NCBI RefSeq assembly: GCF_004745945.1
Contig: NZ_SRLE01000011.1
Coordinates: 124,001 to 188,000 of the forward strand
DNA length: 64,000 nucleotides
Source: Mangrovimicrobium sediminis
Lineage (GTDB): Bacteria; Pseudomonadota; Gammaproteobacteria; Pseudomonadales; Halieaceae
Direction: 5' to 3'
A program made the position numbers and the translations under genes. The notes below the pieces were generated by a model. That model was not told where the DNA came from and did no database searches. It saw nothing but the letters and a program-made list of their open reading frames with translations. Shown here one piece after another: positions 18,217-27,955 of the stretch; position 1 is the stretch's first letter; every line of letters starts with the position of its first letter.

Positions 18217-19553
18217 TCAAACGCACTGTGCTTTGTATATCTCTCCTCCCGTCACTCCTGATGTTGGGTCATGGCGCGAGCGCCGCACAGGCGCCGACTG
18301 AAGATGGTTTGTGGTACTACGAGATCGGTGGTGCGGAACCTGTTTCAGTACCGGCGAATCCAGCAGTGGTTTCTGTCACCTTGGGTGGCTCTGCCCAACT
18401 GGGGCTGGGCTATAGTTGTGGCAAGTTCGATCCAGTGGCCGCGGTGACCAACACCCTGAACGATATCGGTGGCGGCGTTGATGATATGATGAACGCCATG
18501 ACCGCTGCCGCCACGAGCGCTATAGCGGCCTTGCCCGCGCTGATCCTGCAGCGGGCCAATCCGGGTCTTTACGATCTCTTCCAGAACGCCCTTATCAAGG
18601 CCGAAGAAACCATGCAGCTGGCCACCAAGTCCTGCGAGCAAATGGAGGCCGAGATTGCCCAGGGCAAGAACCCCTATGCCGATCTGATTACCTTATCCAA
18701 AGGGAATGACTGGAAGGTGCAGATGGGGATTGGCGGCAATGATGCGGTCACCGCCAAAGACACGGTGGAATCCTCCAATGGCGACAACGGTGTGCCCTGG
18801 ATAGGTGGGCAGGCTGGCGGCAGCGGCCAGCCGGTGCTGGAGTTCACCGGGGATATCGTCGAAGCCGGTTACAACATCAATATGAACCGGGCTGTGACCG
18901 ACCCCAGTCCGGTCCCGGCCGCATCGGCTACGCGCCTCTCGGAAATATGGGGCTCGCCCGCCGACGCCCGCGACTGGACGGTGGATGTGGTGGGGGAAAA
19001 CATCGTCACTACCTGCGACACCTGCCGCAAGGACAGTATTCCCGGTACCGGCCTGCTACCAAAGCTCTATCAGGAGTCGGCCATTGTCGCCACTGAGATC
19101 CAGAACCTGGTTAGCGGCGCGACCCCGCCCACGTTGGCCAATCTCGATCAGATCACTGCCCCCGGTGTGGCCATCACCCGCCAGGTGATCGAAGCGATCC
19201 GTGAGATGCCGGCCTCCGAGCAGAGCCTGATCATGGGGCGTCTGGTCTCCGAGATCAGTATCGCGCGTACGGTCGAGAAAGCACTGTATGCCCGCCGTCT
19301 GCTCTTGTCGGGACGCCAGGTACCGGAAGTTTACGCCACCGAGGTGGCCCGCGAACACGCTGAAAACTCTATCGCTGAGCTCGATAAAGAGATTGAAAAC
19401 CTGCTGTTCGAAACCCGGGTGCGCCGAGAAGTAGTCTCGGATACCGTTGCCACGCTGCTCGAGCGAGCGGCTGCGAAACGGCAGAGTTCACTGACGGTAC
19501 CAGAAGTGCCGACACTCGATCCCAATCCCTTGCGAGGCGGTCGTGTGCAGTAA
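18213..19553 (+). CDS. TIGR03755-family ICE protein (TraH-like position)
   Basis: A 446-residue exported protein with signal peptide (LLPSLLMLGHGASA) and the family's early VSVTLGGSAQLGLGYSCGKFDP segment. The C-terminal 120 residues are strongly helical. It follows TraU by an ATGA overlap, as in other elements of this class. TraH-type proteins stabilise pilus assembly at the outer membrane; the equivalence here rests on position. Confidence 0.88.
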   Translation: MIKRTVLCISLLPSLLMLGHGASAAQAPTEDGLWYYEIGGAEPVSVPANPAVVSVTLGGSAQLGLGYSCGKFDPVAAVTNTLNDIGGGVDDMMNAMTAAATSAIAALPALILQRANPGLYDLFQNALIKAEETMQLATKSCEQMEAEIAQGKNPYADLITLSKGNDWKVQMGIGGNDAVTAKDTVESSNGDNGVPWIGGQAGGSGQPVLEFTGDIVEAGYNINMNRAVTDPSPVPAASATRLSEIWGSPADARDWTVDVVGENIVTTCDTCRKDSIPGTGLLPKLYQESAIVATEIQNLVSGATPPTLANLDQITAPGVAITRQVIEAIREMPASEQSLIMGRLVSEISIARTVEKALYARRLLLSGRQVPEVYATEVAREHAENSIAELDKEIENLLFETRVRREVVSDTVATLLERAAAKRQSSLTVPEVPTLDPNPLRGGRVQ

Positions 19554-19920
19554 TATCCGCTCACGACGTAGAGGTTTTCTGCTGTTCACCACCGTGGCCG
19601 CCCTGCTGACCGCAGGAGCGGGTTATCTACTGATGCATCGATTGCAAACCGAGTCCATCCAATCGATTCAGCAAACGATGGACACTTGGCGGGTGGCGTT
19701 GACCCTGCTGCGCTGGGGCGTGATCGCCGTGGTGGCATTCAGCTGGAGCCACGTTGTCCAGCGCTTATCTGCGTCAGGAAAGCTGAGTTCCGTCCAGGCT
19801 GAGTACCTCACCGGATTGCGATGGCGGGCAGTTACCTGGCTGATCATACTTGAGCTGGTGCTAGGGCAGGGGATGGTCGTGAAGTTCTTCGACATCATTG
19901 CTGGGACGAACAGCAAATGA
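19543..19920 (+). CDS. Small ICE membrane protein between TIGR03755 and TraG-N
   Basis: A 125-residue protein with three hydrophobic segments (FTTVAALLTAGAGYLLM, LTLLRWGVIAVVAFSW, AVTWLIILELVLGQGMVV). It starts with GTG at 19543 inside the end of the previous gene and overlaps the next by 4 bases. A protein of this size and topology is usual at this position in PFGI-1-class elements. Function is unknown, but coupling to the TraG-N gene suggests a T4SS inner-membrane accessory. Confidence 0.75.
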   Translation: MCSNIRSRRRGFLLFTTVAALLTAGAGYLLMHRLQTESIQSIQQTMDTWRVALTLLRWGVIAVVAFSWSHVVQRLSASGKLSSVQAEYLTGLRWRAVTWLIILELVLGQGMVVKFFDIIAGTNSK

Positions 19921-21482
19921 GCGTCGACAGTTATCTGGAACTTTTTACTTCACTCTTTGGCTGGGCCTTCTACGGTATTCTGTGGGACGTGCTGGTCGGT
20001 ACCGGTATCGTCTATCTCCCCTTCCTTGGGATCCTGATCGATAACTGGCGTGAACCGGCGCAAGGCGGCGAAGTCGGCCATGCCAGTGGCCTGTCGCTAC
20101 GACGGATGGAGATCGAGTTGTTTATCGCGCTGTTGGTGGTCGTGCTCGCCGGGCAGCCAGCTGCGCTCACACCCCTCAACGCGGCAACCCTGTCCCATTC
20201 ACCACCGCCCACCCTGTTGGACCCAACACCGACGACTGCAACGGTAGCGTCCCCACAGAGTACTTATGGCACGGCCGGATTCACGGGTTCAGCAGCAACC
20301 GTCAATGTTCCCGTCTGGTGGTACGGCGTGATCTCCCTCAGCTCAGGGTTGAATCACGCCATCATCGAAGGCCTGCCAACGGTCGCTGATATGCGCACCT
20401 TTGAGCAGCAAGCCCGCCTGGCCACCATCGCGGACCCTCGCCTTCGGCAGGAGGTCAGTGACTTTTTCAGCCAGTGTTACATCCCGGCCCGCTCCAAGTA
20501 CCAGGCAGAGCGGCCGAATACGCCGGCGATCAGTGGCATCCTCGCCACCTACGGCGCCGACGACCCGGACTGGATGGGCTCCCACGTCTACCGCGATACC
20601 CCAGGCTTCTACGACACATTGCGCCCAGCCAACCAAATCACCGGCTGGGCCTACAATGCAGTCAGGGACACAGAGTACGATCTGACGGCGCCGCCGACTT
20701 GGGGCAAACCCTACTGCAATCAGTGGTGGGACGATGCTGCGATCGGGCTAAGTCAGAAGCTGATCAATGAAGCCGATGCCACATCCGCAGGCTTCTCCGG
20801 TTTGGTGGTCGCCATCGCGCCTACACTCGCCAGCGAGCAGCAAAACGACGCCGTCGCCAAGACGGTGCTTACCAACGCTCCGCCTTCCTGGTCGAGCAAC
20901 GATCTGATTGCCAACAATACTTCCAGTTCAGGCTTGTTCAATACCGCCGGCAATATCGTCAAAGGGGGCCTCGCCGCCGGTGGCGTAATTACCGCATCAG
21001 CCTTGTTTTCCATCACCATGACCGCCGTGCTGCAGTCACTGCCCATGGTCCAGGCCATTATGCTGCTGGGTATCTATGCACTGTTGCCCCTGGTGGTGGT
21101 CCTATCCCGCTACTCCATTGCCATGATGGTAGTCGCAGGCATGGCGATTTTCACCATCAAATTCTGGACGGTACTCTGGTACCTGGCCATGTGGGTGGAT
21201 CAGAACTTGATTCTGTCGATGTATCCGGACGTCAACGTCTTCCTGCAGATCTTCGCCAACCCCGGCGAACATGACGCCAAGCGCATGCTGCTGAATATGA
21301 TTACGACCAGTCTCTATCTGGGATTGCCGCTGCTGTGGAGCGGGATGATGGCGTGGGCGGGGGTGCAGGTTGGTCGATCAATCAACAATGCGACGGCACC
21401 ATTGGCGCGTCCAGGGGAGGATGCTGGTAGACAAGGTGGTGCGTTAGGAAAAGCGGCAGTAGGCCGGGGTGTCCGCCGTTAG
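19917..21482 (+). CDS. TraG N-terminal-domain conjugation protein
   Basis: A 521-residue polytopic membrane protein resembling the N-terminal domain of F TraG. Hydrophobic segments lie at about residues 10-45, 65-85 and a cluster at 350-485 (TMTAVLQSLPMVQAIMLLG, IYALLPLVVVL, TTSLYLGLPLLWSGMMAWAG). TraG-N proteins act in pilus assembly and mating-pair stabilisation. It ends the transfer operon. The last 30 residues are glycine- and arginine-rich. No stop-start overlap follows; the next gene is on the minus strand. Confidence 0.9.
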   Translation: MSVDSYLELFTSLFGWAFYGILWDVLVGTGIVYLPFLGILIDNWREPAQGGEVGHASGLSLRRMEIELFIALLVVVLAGQPAALTPLNAATLSHSPPPTLLDPTPTTATVASPQSTYGTAGFTGSAATVNVPVWWYGVISLSSGLNHAIIEGLPTVADMRTFEQQARLATIADPRLRQEVSDFFSQCYIPARSKYQAERPNTPAISGILATYGADDPDWMGSHVYRDTPGFYDTLRPANQITGWAYNAVRDTEYDLTAPPTWGKPYCNQWWDDAAIGLSQKLINEADATSAGFSGLVVAIAPTLASEQQNDAVAKTVLTNAPPSWSSNDLIANNTSSSGLFNTAGNIVKGGLAAGGVITASALFSITMTAVLQSLPMVQAIMLLGIYALLPLVVVLSRYSIAMMVVAGMAIFTIKFWTVLWYLAMWVDQNLILSMYPDVNVFLQIFANPGEHDAKRMLLNMITTSLYLGLPLLWSGMMAWAGVQVGRSINNATAPLARPGEDAGRQGGALGKAAVGRGVRR

Positions 21483-21494
21483 TGCTGGGTCAAG

Positions 21495-21746
21495 CTAATC
21501 ATCATCGTACCAGCCGTAGGGATCGGTTCCTGCATCCAGACGACCAGTGCGGTGATTATACTCACCCGACAAGTCTGAATCGTGTAGCCGGCGTTCCTCG
21601 TCTTGTCGAACTTCTACTGAGGCAAACAACTCGCGAAAAGTATTGAGTATCGCCAATGCTAATCCGAGCACCAATACCCCCGCGTGTTGCAAGATGACTC
21701 CCGCGCGGGCCAGCGAACCTGGATATTGGGATGCACGTTTGACCAT
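21495..21746 (-). CDS. Small conserved-looking ICE membrane protein
   Basis: The reading frame encodes one hydrophobic segment (AGVILQHAGVLVLGLALAIL) and a charged tail ending EYNHRTGRLDAGTDPYGWYDDD. Small proteins with a single span and a tail of this kind are often placed convergently after the TraG-N gene in these elements, so I think it is real. I chose the ATG at 21746 (83 residues, MVKRASQ); an upstream ATG at 21824 would add 26 residues. The ribosome site is poor for both. Function is unknown. Confidence 0.6.
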   Translation of the reverse strand: MVKRASQYPGSLARAGVILQHAGVLVLGLALAILNTFRELFASVEVRQDEERRLHDSDLSGEYNHRTGRLDAGTDPYGWYDDD

Positions 21747-21913
21747 CCTTAAATCATAGCTGATGTTGAGAGAATGAAAAACTATGGATTCATGAAGAAG
21801 GGGGTACGGTACAGGTTCAAGCACAAGTATCCATAATCGAAAAGCAGCCAGCCCTTGCTATGAGTGGCTAGATTTCAAATAATCCTTGGCTTGTCATGCA
21901 GGGATGCGTATTC

Positions 21914-22567
21914 ATGCAGCTTACCCATGCTGAGTTGAAAACCCGCCAGCGGGCGGAACGCGATGCGTATCCTCCCGGGCTAACCATGCGCGTCCATCGG
22001 GCACTCAGCTGGCTCGACCGGGCCGAGCAATGCGAGGACGATGACGGTCGCTTCATCTTCCTCTGGATCGCCTTCAATGCGGCTTACGCGAACGATCTGG
22101 GTGATGGCGATCGGTTGTATGAGAAGCAGGCCTTTGGCCAGTTCCTCGACAAACTGATCGAGTTAGACGCGCAGGACGTCCTCTACAAATTGATCTGGAA
22201 TGAATTTCCCGGCTCCATCCGAGTGTTGCTCAAAAACCATTACGTCTTCGAGCCGTTTTGGGAGTACCACCGGGGCAATATCGCTGAAGAAGAGTGGCAG
22301 GCGCAGTTTGATCGCGCGAACCGGGGAGCTTTCAAAGCGCTAACAGAACACCGGACTGGAGCGGTACTGTCCATTGTCTTGTCTCGCATGTACACCCTCC
22401 GGAATCAACTCATTCACGGTGGCGCGACCTGGAATTCCGCCGTCAACCGTGAGCAGTTGCGCGACTGTACAGCCTTCCTCGGCAAGCTGGTGCCGTTCGT
22501 CATTCATTTGATGATGGATCATCCCGAGACGCTCTGGGGTGACGCCTGTTATCCCGTGGTGGATTGA
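21914..22567 (+). CDS. HEPN-type protein with an R-x4-H motif
   Basis: This helical protein of 217 residues carries RNQLIHGG near residue 163, the R-x4-H signature of HEPN domains. The preceding LSRMYTLRNQLIH helix and an N-terminal LWIAFNAAYAN helix fit the four-helix bundle. Many HEPN proteins are RNases in toxin-antitoxin or phage-defence systems, while others act only as binding partners. No nucleotidyltransferase antitoxin gene is adjacent, so partner and target are unknown. The ATG at 21914 (MQLTHAELK) is favoured by an AGGGA site over the ATG at 21896. Confidence 0.75.
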   Translation: MQLTHAELKTRQRAERDAYPPGLTMRVHRALSWLDRAEQCEDDDGRFIFLWIAFNAAYANDLGDGDRLYEKQAFGQFLDKLIELDAQDVLYKLIWNEFPGSIRVLLKNHYVFEPFWEYHRGNIAEEEWQAQFDRANRGAFKALTEHRTGAVLSIVLSRMYTLRNQLIHGGATWNSAVNREQLRDCTAFLGKLVPFVIHLMMDHPETLWGDACYPVVD

Positions 22568-22695
22568 CGCCAACGACTCCGTCGATTGCAGTCAATGAGC
22601 CCCTCTCCGCCTATCGCCTGATGCAGGGTTTAGAGGCCCAAGGATTCCAGCCGACGTGAGTCCTGGGGGCGGCGTAACCTGCTCGAAAACTGTAC

Positions 22696-22711
22696 GTGTA
22701 TATGTATACAC
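22696..22711. promoter_or_regulatory. GTGTATA-TG-TATACAC palindrome upstream of the VWA/helicase genes
   Basis: GTGTATA (22696-22702) and TATACAC (22705-22711) are perfect reverse complements with a 2-base centre. A further TATACAC half-site follows at 22714-22720. The site lies about 100 bases before the VWA gene in an otherwise unremarkable 247-base gap (22568-22814), and the AT-rich core could overlap a -10 element. An operator for the defence operon is plausible; the regulator is unknown. Confidence 0.45.
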
Positions 22712-22814
22712 AATATACACGTCGCCTATGGTGACTAGAATTGAAATCCTCCAGCGCTGACCCCGCCAGATAAGCAGGGCTAGCCACTGCTCATCGAAAC
22801 TGCGGAGGTTCACC

Positions 22815-24152
22815 ATGACTGACATCAAACTCGACATCCTGCCCCAGCGCTCCGCTGTAATGGCGGACCACAGCACCGAGCTCTATGCGCTGGTGCGGGC
22901 ACAGGCCCCGTCGCGCCCTCAGGGCGGTGAAGCTGATCGGATTCCCCTGAACCTTGCCCTAGTGCTGGATCGTTCCGGCTCAATGGATGGACGGCCCCTT
23001 GAGGAAGCAAAGCGTTGTGCCGGCTATATCGTTGATCAGCTGGAGAGCCGGGATCGCCTGGCCCTGCTCACCTACGATAACCGGGTTGATGTAGTTGTGC
23101 CTTCGACGCTGGTGAGTGACAAGGGTCAGCTCAAGCGTGCGATAGACAGAATCTATTCCGGCGGATGCACGGCCCTGTTCGACGGCTGGCAGGCTGGTGC
23201 GCTGCAGGGGCTGGAGTTTGCGGCGGAGAAGAACCTCACCCGGGTGCTTTTGTTGTCCGACGGATGTGCCAATGTCGGCCCCACGGAGCCGGACGAGATC
23301 GTACCCCAAGTCTCCGCTGCCCTGGCGCGCGGCGTCAGCACATCCACCTATGGCCTGGGCCATCATTTCAACGAGGAATTGATGGTTGAGATCGCCGGTG
23401 CGGGCGGCGGGCAGAGCTATTACGGCGAATCAGCGGAAGATCTGCTAGACCCCTTCCAGGAGGAGTTCTCCCTGATGGCCGCCCTGTGCGCCCGTCAGGT
23501 CAAGCTGACGCTATCCGCTCCCGAGGGTATCGAATTCGAGCTACTCAACGATTATCGTGAACTGGAAGCCAGCACCTGGCAGATGCCCGATTTCGCATAT
23601 GACGGCGAAGCCTGGGCGCTGGTCAAGCTGACTGTGCCGGCTGAGCTGCCCAATCCGCAGGGCAATGCAGACATTGAGCTTCTACGTGCCTTCATCAGCT
23701 ACACCGACGTGGTGACCGAAAAGCCGGACACGCGCTCATACACCCTGCGCCTGCCGCGGGTAGCCCCGGACGCCTGGGCGGCTATCGCAGAGGATGAGCG
23801 GGTGGCGGGGCGCCTGCAGGAGATACGCGTGGCGCAGATGCAACGCGAAGCGCGCCAGGCTGCGCTGGATGGCGACTGGGCCAGAGTGGATGCCATCGTC
23901 GCGCGGGCCGAAGCTGAGGCGGGCGATAACGCCTGGGTGAAAGAGGCCCTGGAATCGTTGAAGCGCTATGCCCGGGGCAGGGACCGGGAACGGATGTCGA
24001 AGGAGGCAATGTATATGTCCCGCAAGCTGCACCATCGGTTGGCGGAACATGACGAAAATGCACGGGATTACCTGCAAGACGTGGAATCCACCAAGGCGGG
24101 CTATCTGCGTCGGAAACGGGAGCAAGGAAAGCGGATGGACCGTAGAGACTAA
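22815..24152 (+). CDS. von Willebrand factor A (VWA) domain protein
   Basis: The 445-residue protein has a complete MIDAS metal site: LDRSGSMDG (about residue 53), a threonine in GGCTALFDG (about 117) and LLSDGCANVG (about 150). A beta-rich region (about 220-320) and a long charged helical tail (330-445) follow. GCGGAGG precedes the ATG. VWA proteins mediate metal-dependent protein contacts and often accompany AAA ATPases in defence or stress operons. It sits 179 bases before the SNF2 helicase gene on the same strand, so a link to that array is likely but unproven. Confidence 0.85.
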   Translation: MTDIKLDILPQRSAVMADHSTELYALVRAQAPSRPQGGEADRIPLNLALVLDRSGSMDGRPLEEAKRCAGYIVDQLESRDRLALLTYDNRVDVVVPSTLVSDKGQLKRAIDRIYSGGCTALFDGWQAGALQGLEFAAEKNLTRVLLLSDGCANVGPTEPDEIVPQVSAALARGVSTSTYGLGHHFNEELMVEIAGAGGGQSYYGESAEDLLDPFQEEFSLMAALCARQVKLTLSAPEGIEFELLNDYRELEASTWQMPDFAYDGEAWALVKLTVPAELPNPQGNADIELLRAFISYTDVVTEKPDTRSYTLRLPRVAPDAWAAIAEDERVAGRLQEIRVAQMQREARQAALDGDWARVDAIVARAEAEAGDNAWVKEALESLKRYARGRDRERMSKEAMYMSRKLHHRLAEHDENARDYLQDVESTKAGYLRRKREQGKRMDRRD

Positions 24153-24182
24153 TAACCAAAATGCCTCGAACTTCGCCGTTTC

Positions 24183-24199
24183 TGGTCACAATTTGACCA
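24183..24199. promoter_or_regulatory. TGGTCA-N5-TGACCA inverted repeat before the helicase gene
   Basis: TGGTCA (24183-24188) and TGACCA (24194-24199) are perfect inverted half-sites, 133 bases upstream of the helicase ATG. The spacing is typical for a dimeric repressor. It could mark a separate promoter for the helicase-methylase-ATPase genes. Chance occurrence is possible for arms this short. Confidence 0.3.
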
Positions 24200-24331
24200 A
24201 ATGCTACGGAATTTCGTCATGGAGTCACCCCTGGGTTAGACTGGGCCGTTAGCCTGTCTCGCACCAGCGGTGGCTATGCTATTTGGGGAAGTTGGGGTAA
24301 TACAAAGAGCCATGAAGTCCAAGGATCACGG

Positions 24332-27300
24332 ATGCTAAAACTCGAAGACATCAAGAAGGACGCTCAGGTTCGGGGTATTCAGTCCGACGAGATCGTGCGC
24401 GTGGTCCAGGTGGAGCCGGTCGGCGATGCAGCCCTGACCGTATACTACAAGGACAGCCAGGGTCGGCTGGGCGAACAGATGCTGTTCCGCTCCGATGAGC
24501 CCCGCCTGGCGCTCGCCGAAGCGGGCCGACCCTGGGCCTTCGACGCCCCCGGCGCGGACTTCAAATTGGGCCTGGAGGCCTATCGGATTTCCCAGGCCGC
24601 ATTGTTCGACCCCATGATGGCGGTGCACACCTCCAACGTGGAGCCCCTGCCGCACCAGATTTCGGCGGTCTACGAGGCCATGCTGCCGCGCCAGCCCCTG
24701 CGCTTTGTGCTAGCGGACGACCCCGGTGCCGGCAAAACGATCATGGCGGGGCTGCTGATTCGGGAGCTGCTGGTACGCGCGGATGCCAGGCGCATCCTGA
24801 TTGTTGCCCCCGGCTCGTTGACTGAGCAGTGGCAGGACGAGCTCCTGGAAAAGTTTGGCGTCCAATTCGAAATCTTCAGCCGTGAGAAACAGGAGCAGTG
24901 TGCCTCCGGTAACTATTTTGACGAGCAAAACCAGCTGATATGCCGGCTGGACCAGCTCTCTCGCAACGAGGAACTGCAGGACAAGCTCAAGGCCAGCGAG
25001 TGGGACCTGATCATCGTTGACGAGGCCCACAAGCTGTCCGCGAACTACTATGGTCAAAAAGTAAACAAGACCAAGCGTTTCCAGTTGGGTGAATTGCTGG
25101 GGTCCATCACTCGGCACTTCCTGCTGATGACGGCCACACCCCACAACGGCAAGGAAGAAGACTTCCAGATCTGGCTTTCTCTGCTCGACGGCGACCGCTT
25201 CTTCGGCAAGTTCCGCGAGGGCGCTCACAAGGTCGATGTCTCCGACATGATGCGCCGCATGGTCAAGGAGGAGCTGCTCAAATTCGACGGCACACCGCTC
25301 TTCCCAGAACGTCGGGCCTACAGCGCCAACTACGAACTCTCCGATGCGGAAGCGGCGTTGTACACCGCTGTAACGGACTACGTCCGCAATGAGATGAACC
25401 GTGCCGACAACCTGAATGGCAAACGCAAAGGCACTGTCGGTTTCGCCCTCACCCAGCTTCAGCGCCGCCTGGCCTCCAGTCCGGAAGCCATTTACCAATC
25501 CCTGAAGCGACGTCACAAGCGTCTGGAAGACCGCCTGGAAGAAATGAAGCTGATCGCGCGTGGCAAGCGCGTGCAGGATGGTGTGGCGGTTACCTTGGGG
25601 GAGTACAACGTCACCAAGACCTTCGAACTGCCGGATAACTTTGACGAACTCGACGAAGAACTCAGCGCCGAGGAGTATGAACTGTATTCCGACCAGGTAG
25701 TCGACCAGGCCACAGCCTCGGAAACCATCCCCGAACTGGAAGCCGAGATCCTGATCCTGAAGGACCTGGAGCAACAGGCCCTGGACGTGGTGCGCTCAGG
25801 CAGTGACAGGAAGTGGGCGGAGTTGTCCCACCTGCTGCAGGATCGGCCCGAGATGTACACGGAGTCCGGCAGCCGCCGCAAGCTGATTATCTTCACCGAG
25901 CACAAGGACACGCTCAACTACCTGGTGGGCCGTATCGGCGGCATGCTCGGCAACCCCGATGCGGTCATCACCATCCACGGCGGAGTCAATCGGGACAACC
26001 GCCGCAAGGCGCAGGAAGAGTTCCGCAATAACCCGGACGTGCTGGTGCTGGTCGCCACCGACGCCGCCGGGGAGGGCGTGAACCTGCAGAACGCCAACCT
26101 GATGGTGAATTACGACCTGCCCTGGAACCCCAATCGCCTTGAACAGAGGTTCGGCCGCATCCACCGTATCGGCCAGACCGAAGTTTGCCATCTCTGGAAT
26201 CTCATCGCGGCCCAGACGCGAGAGGGGCAAGTGTTCCAGCGCTTGTTCGATAAGCTGGAGGTGGAAAAGCAGGCTCTCGGCGGCAAGGTGTTCGATATCC
26301 TGGGCGAAGCCTTCGAGAACAAATCGCTCAAGGACCTGCTTATTGAGGCAATCCGCTATGGCGATTCGGCAGAGGTGAAGGACCGCCTACACCAGGTGAT
26401 CGATGGGGCCCTGGATACCGAGCACCTGAAAGAAATTTTGCGACGCAACGCCCTCGTCGAGCAACACATGAGCCTGGAGGATCTCTACGCCGTTAAAGAG
26501 GAGATGGAGAAGGCCGAAGCCCGCAAGCTGCAGCCTTATTTTATCCGCGCGTTCTTCATGGAGGCATTCCAGACACTCACGGGAGAATTGCGTCCGCGGG
26601 AAACGGGCCGCTATGAAATTCGGCACGTCCCCGGCGCTATCCGTGAGCGAGACCGTGTTATTGGTGAGAGCCGTACACCGGTACTGCGAAAGTACGAGCG
26701 CATCTGCTTCGAAAAAGACCTGGTGCGCCTGCGCGGCAAGCCCATGGCCGACCTGATCCACCCGGGTCACCCGCTGATGCACGCCACCATCGACCTGATA
26801 CTGTCTGCCCATCGTGGCAAACTGAAGCAGGGCGCCGTACTGGTCGACCCCAATGACGATGGCCTGGAGCCCCGGGTCCTGTTCATGGTGGATCACAGCA
26901 TTCGGGAAGCGAGAGGTGACAAGGCGACAGATCAGCCCAGGGTAGCCTCCCGTCGGTTGCAATTCGTGTCCATAGATCAGCAGGGTACCGCGTATCACGC
27001 AGGCTGGGCGCCCCACCTGGATTTCCAGCCAATCGACGATTACGACCGGAAGCTGGTACAGGACATTCTCAATGCCCCCTGGCTGGCCAGCAACCTGGAG
27101 AGCCTGGCCCTGGGTCACGCGTCCCAGCACCTCGTCCCGGAGCATTATCAGGAAGTTAAAACCCGGCGCGAGCGTCAGTCCGACAAGGTGCTGGCCGCGG
27201 TCAATGAACGTCTGGTCAAGGAGATCAACTACTGGTCCGATCGCTATATCAAGCTGACTGATGACGTAGCGGCCGGCAAGCAGCCACGCATGCAGCCGGA

Positions 27301-27892
27301 GAATGCACGTCGTACAGTAGAAGAGCTCACGGCCCGCCTGGAACAGCGCAAACGGGAACTGGAAGCCATGAAGAATGTGGAGTCCAGTACGCCGGTGGTG
27401 ATTGGTGGTGCTTTGGTGGTACCACAGGGCTTGCTGGCTCAAAGAAAGGGTGAGGCTAACTTCTGCGCTGATGCTGCCGCGCGCTCACGAATTGAGCGGA
27501 TTGCGATGAACGCGGTTATGGATGCTGAGTGCAGCCTGGGACACTCCGTGAAAGATGTTTCTGCCGAGAAGTGTGGCTGGGACGTCACCGCCCAGCCCCC
27601 TGCCAACCCTGATAACTCACTCAAGCCGGATCGTCACATCGAGGTTAAGGGTCGTGCCAAGGGGCAGAGCACCATTACTGTCAGTCGCAACGAAATCATG
27701 TACGCACTCAACCAGGCGGATAAGTTCCTGCTGGCAGTGGTAATTGTCGATGGGGACGAGTTCGAGGGGCCGTTCTACATTCGCGAGCCATTTACCAGCG
27801 AACCCGATTTCGGTGTGGCGAGTGTGAACTACGAATTGGGCGACTTGTTAGGCAAAGCGGTTGCGATAGAAAAAAGCCTACTGCCAGAGTGA
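24332..27892 (+). CDS. SNF2-family helicase with C-terminal DUF3883 domain
   Basis: A 1186-residue superfamily 2 ATPase. Walker A is [14 protein letters not shown] (about residue 129), the DEAH box is [10 protein letters not shown] (about 229), motif III is TATPHNG (about 267), motif V is [12 protein letters not shown] (about 575) and motif VI is [12 protein letters not shown] (about 603). The end (about 1050-1170) is DUF3883, a PD-(D/E)XK-like fold, with [10 protein letters not shown] as the conserved core. AAGGA lies 6 bases before the ATG. Proteins of this kind are the helicase of Hma/DISARM-like defence arrays, which also have the DUF1156 methylase and DUF499 ATPase found downstream. Translocation on phage DNA is inferred. 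Confidence 0.92.
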   Translation: MLKLEDIKKDAQVRGIQSDEIVRVVQVEPVGDAALTVYYKDSQGRLGEQMLFRSDEPRLALAEAGRPWAFDAPGADFKLGLEAYRISQAALFDPMMAVHTSNVEPLPHQISAVYEAMLPRQPLRFVLADDPGAGKTIMAGLLIRELLVRADARRILIVAPGSLTEQWQDELLEKFGVQFEIFSREKQEQCASGNYFDEQNQLICRLDQLSRNEELQDKLKASEWDLIIVDEAHKLSANYYGQKVNKTKRFQLGELLGSITRHFLLMTATPHNGKEEDFQIWLSLLDGDRFFGKFREGAHKVDVSDMMRRMVKEELLKFDGTPLFPERRAYSANYELSDAEAALYTAVTDYVRNEMNRADNLNGKRKGTVGFALTQLQRRLASSPEAIYQSLKRRHKRLEDRLEEMKLIARGKRVQDGVAVTLGEYNVTKTFELPDNFDELDEELSAEEYELYSDQVVDQATASETIPELEAEILILKDLEQQALDVVRSGSDRKWAELSHLLQDRPEMYTESGSRRKLIIFTEHKDTLNYLVGRIGGMLGNPDAVITIHGGVNRDNRRKAQEEFRNNPDVLVLVATDAAGEGVNLQNANLMVNYDLPWNPNRLEQRFGRIHRIGQTEVCHLWNLIAAQTREGQVFQRLFDKLEVEKQALGGKVFDILGEAFENKSLKDLLIEAIRYGDSAEVKDRLHQVIDGALDTEHLKEILRRNALVEQHMSLEDLYAVKEEMEKAEARKLQPYFIRAFFMEAFQTLTGELRPRETGRYEIRHVPGAIRERDRVIGESRTPVLRKYERICFEKDLVRLRGKPMADLIHPGHPLMHATIDLILSAHRGKLKQGAVLVDPNDDGLEPRVLFMVDHSIREARGDKATDQPRVASRRLQFVSIDQQGTAYHAGWAPHLDFQPIDDYDRKLVQDILNAPWLASNLESLALGHASQHLVPEHYQEVKTRRERQSDKVLAAVNERLVKEINYWSDRYIKLTDDVAAGKQPRMQPENARRTVEELTARLEQRKRELEAMKNVESSTPVVIGGALVVPQGLLAQRKGEANFCADAAARSRIERIAMNAVMDAECSLGHSVKDVSAEKCGWDVTAQPPANPDNSLKPDRHIEVKGRAKGQSTITVSRNEIMYALNQADKFLLAVVIVDGDEFEGPFYIREPFTSEPDFGVASVNYELGDLLGKAVAIEKSLLPE

Positions 27893-27955
27893 GCAGTCTA
27901 GCGCCGATAATTTGCAGTACTTTGTGAGATCAAAAGAAAATCCAGGTTTTAATCG

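Larger units (their letters stand above)
9125..21482 (+). mobile_element. T4SS (mating-pair formation) module of a PFGI-1/ICEclc-class ICE
   Basis: Thirteen or fourteen consecutive plus-strand genes follow the order RAQPRD, TIGR03758, TIGR03745, TIGR03750, TIGR03746, TIGR03749, TIGR03752, TIGR03751, TIGR03744 ATPase, TIGR03757, TIGR03756, TIGR03755, a small membrane protein and a TraG-N protein. This is the standard order for G-type conjugation systems of Pseudomonas and related ICEs. Most neighbours overlap by 4 bases (ATGA) or are close, so they form one long operon. The coupling protein, relaxase, integrase and att sites are not in the window. Confidence 0.93.

Noticed and set aside
24710-27442. 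Two long minus-strand frames (354 and 351 residues) antisense to the SNF2 helicase
   Set aside because: Composition is that of a shadow of the GC-rich coding strand, with no motifs and no ribosome sites.
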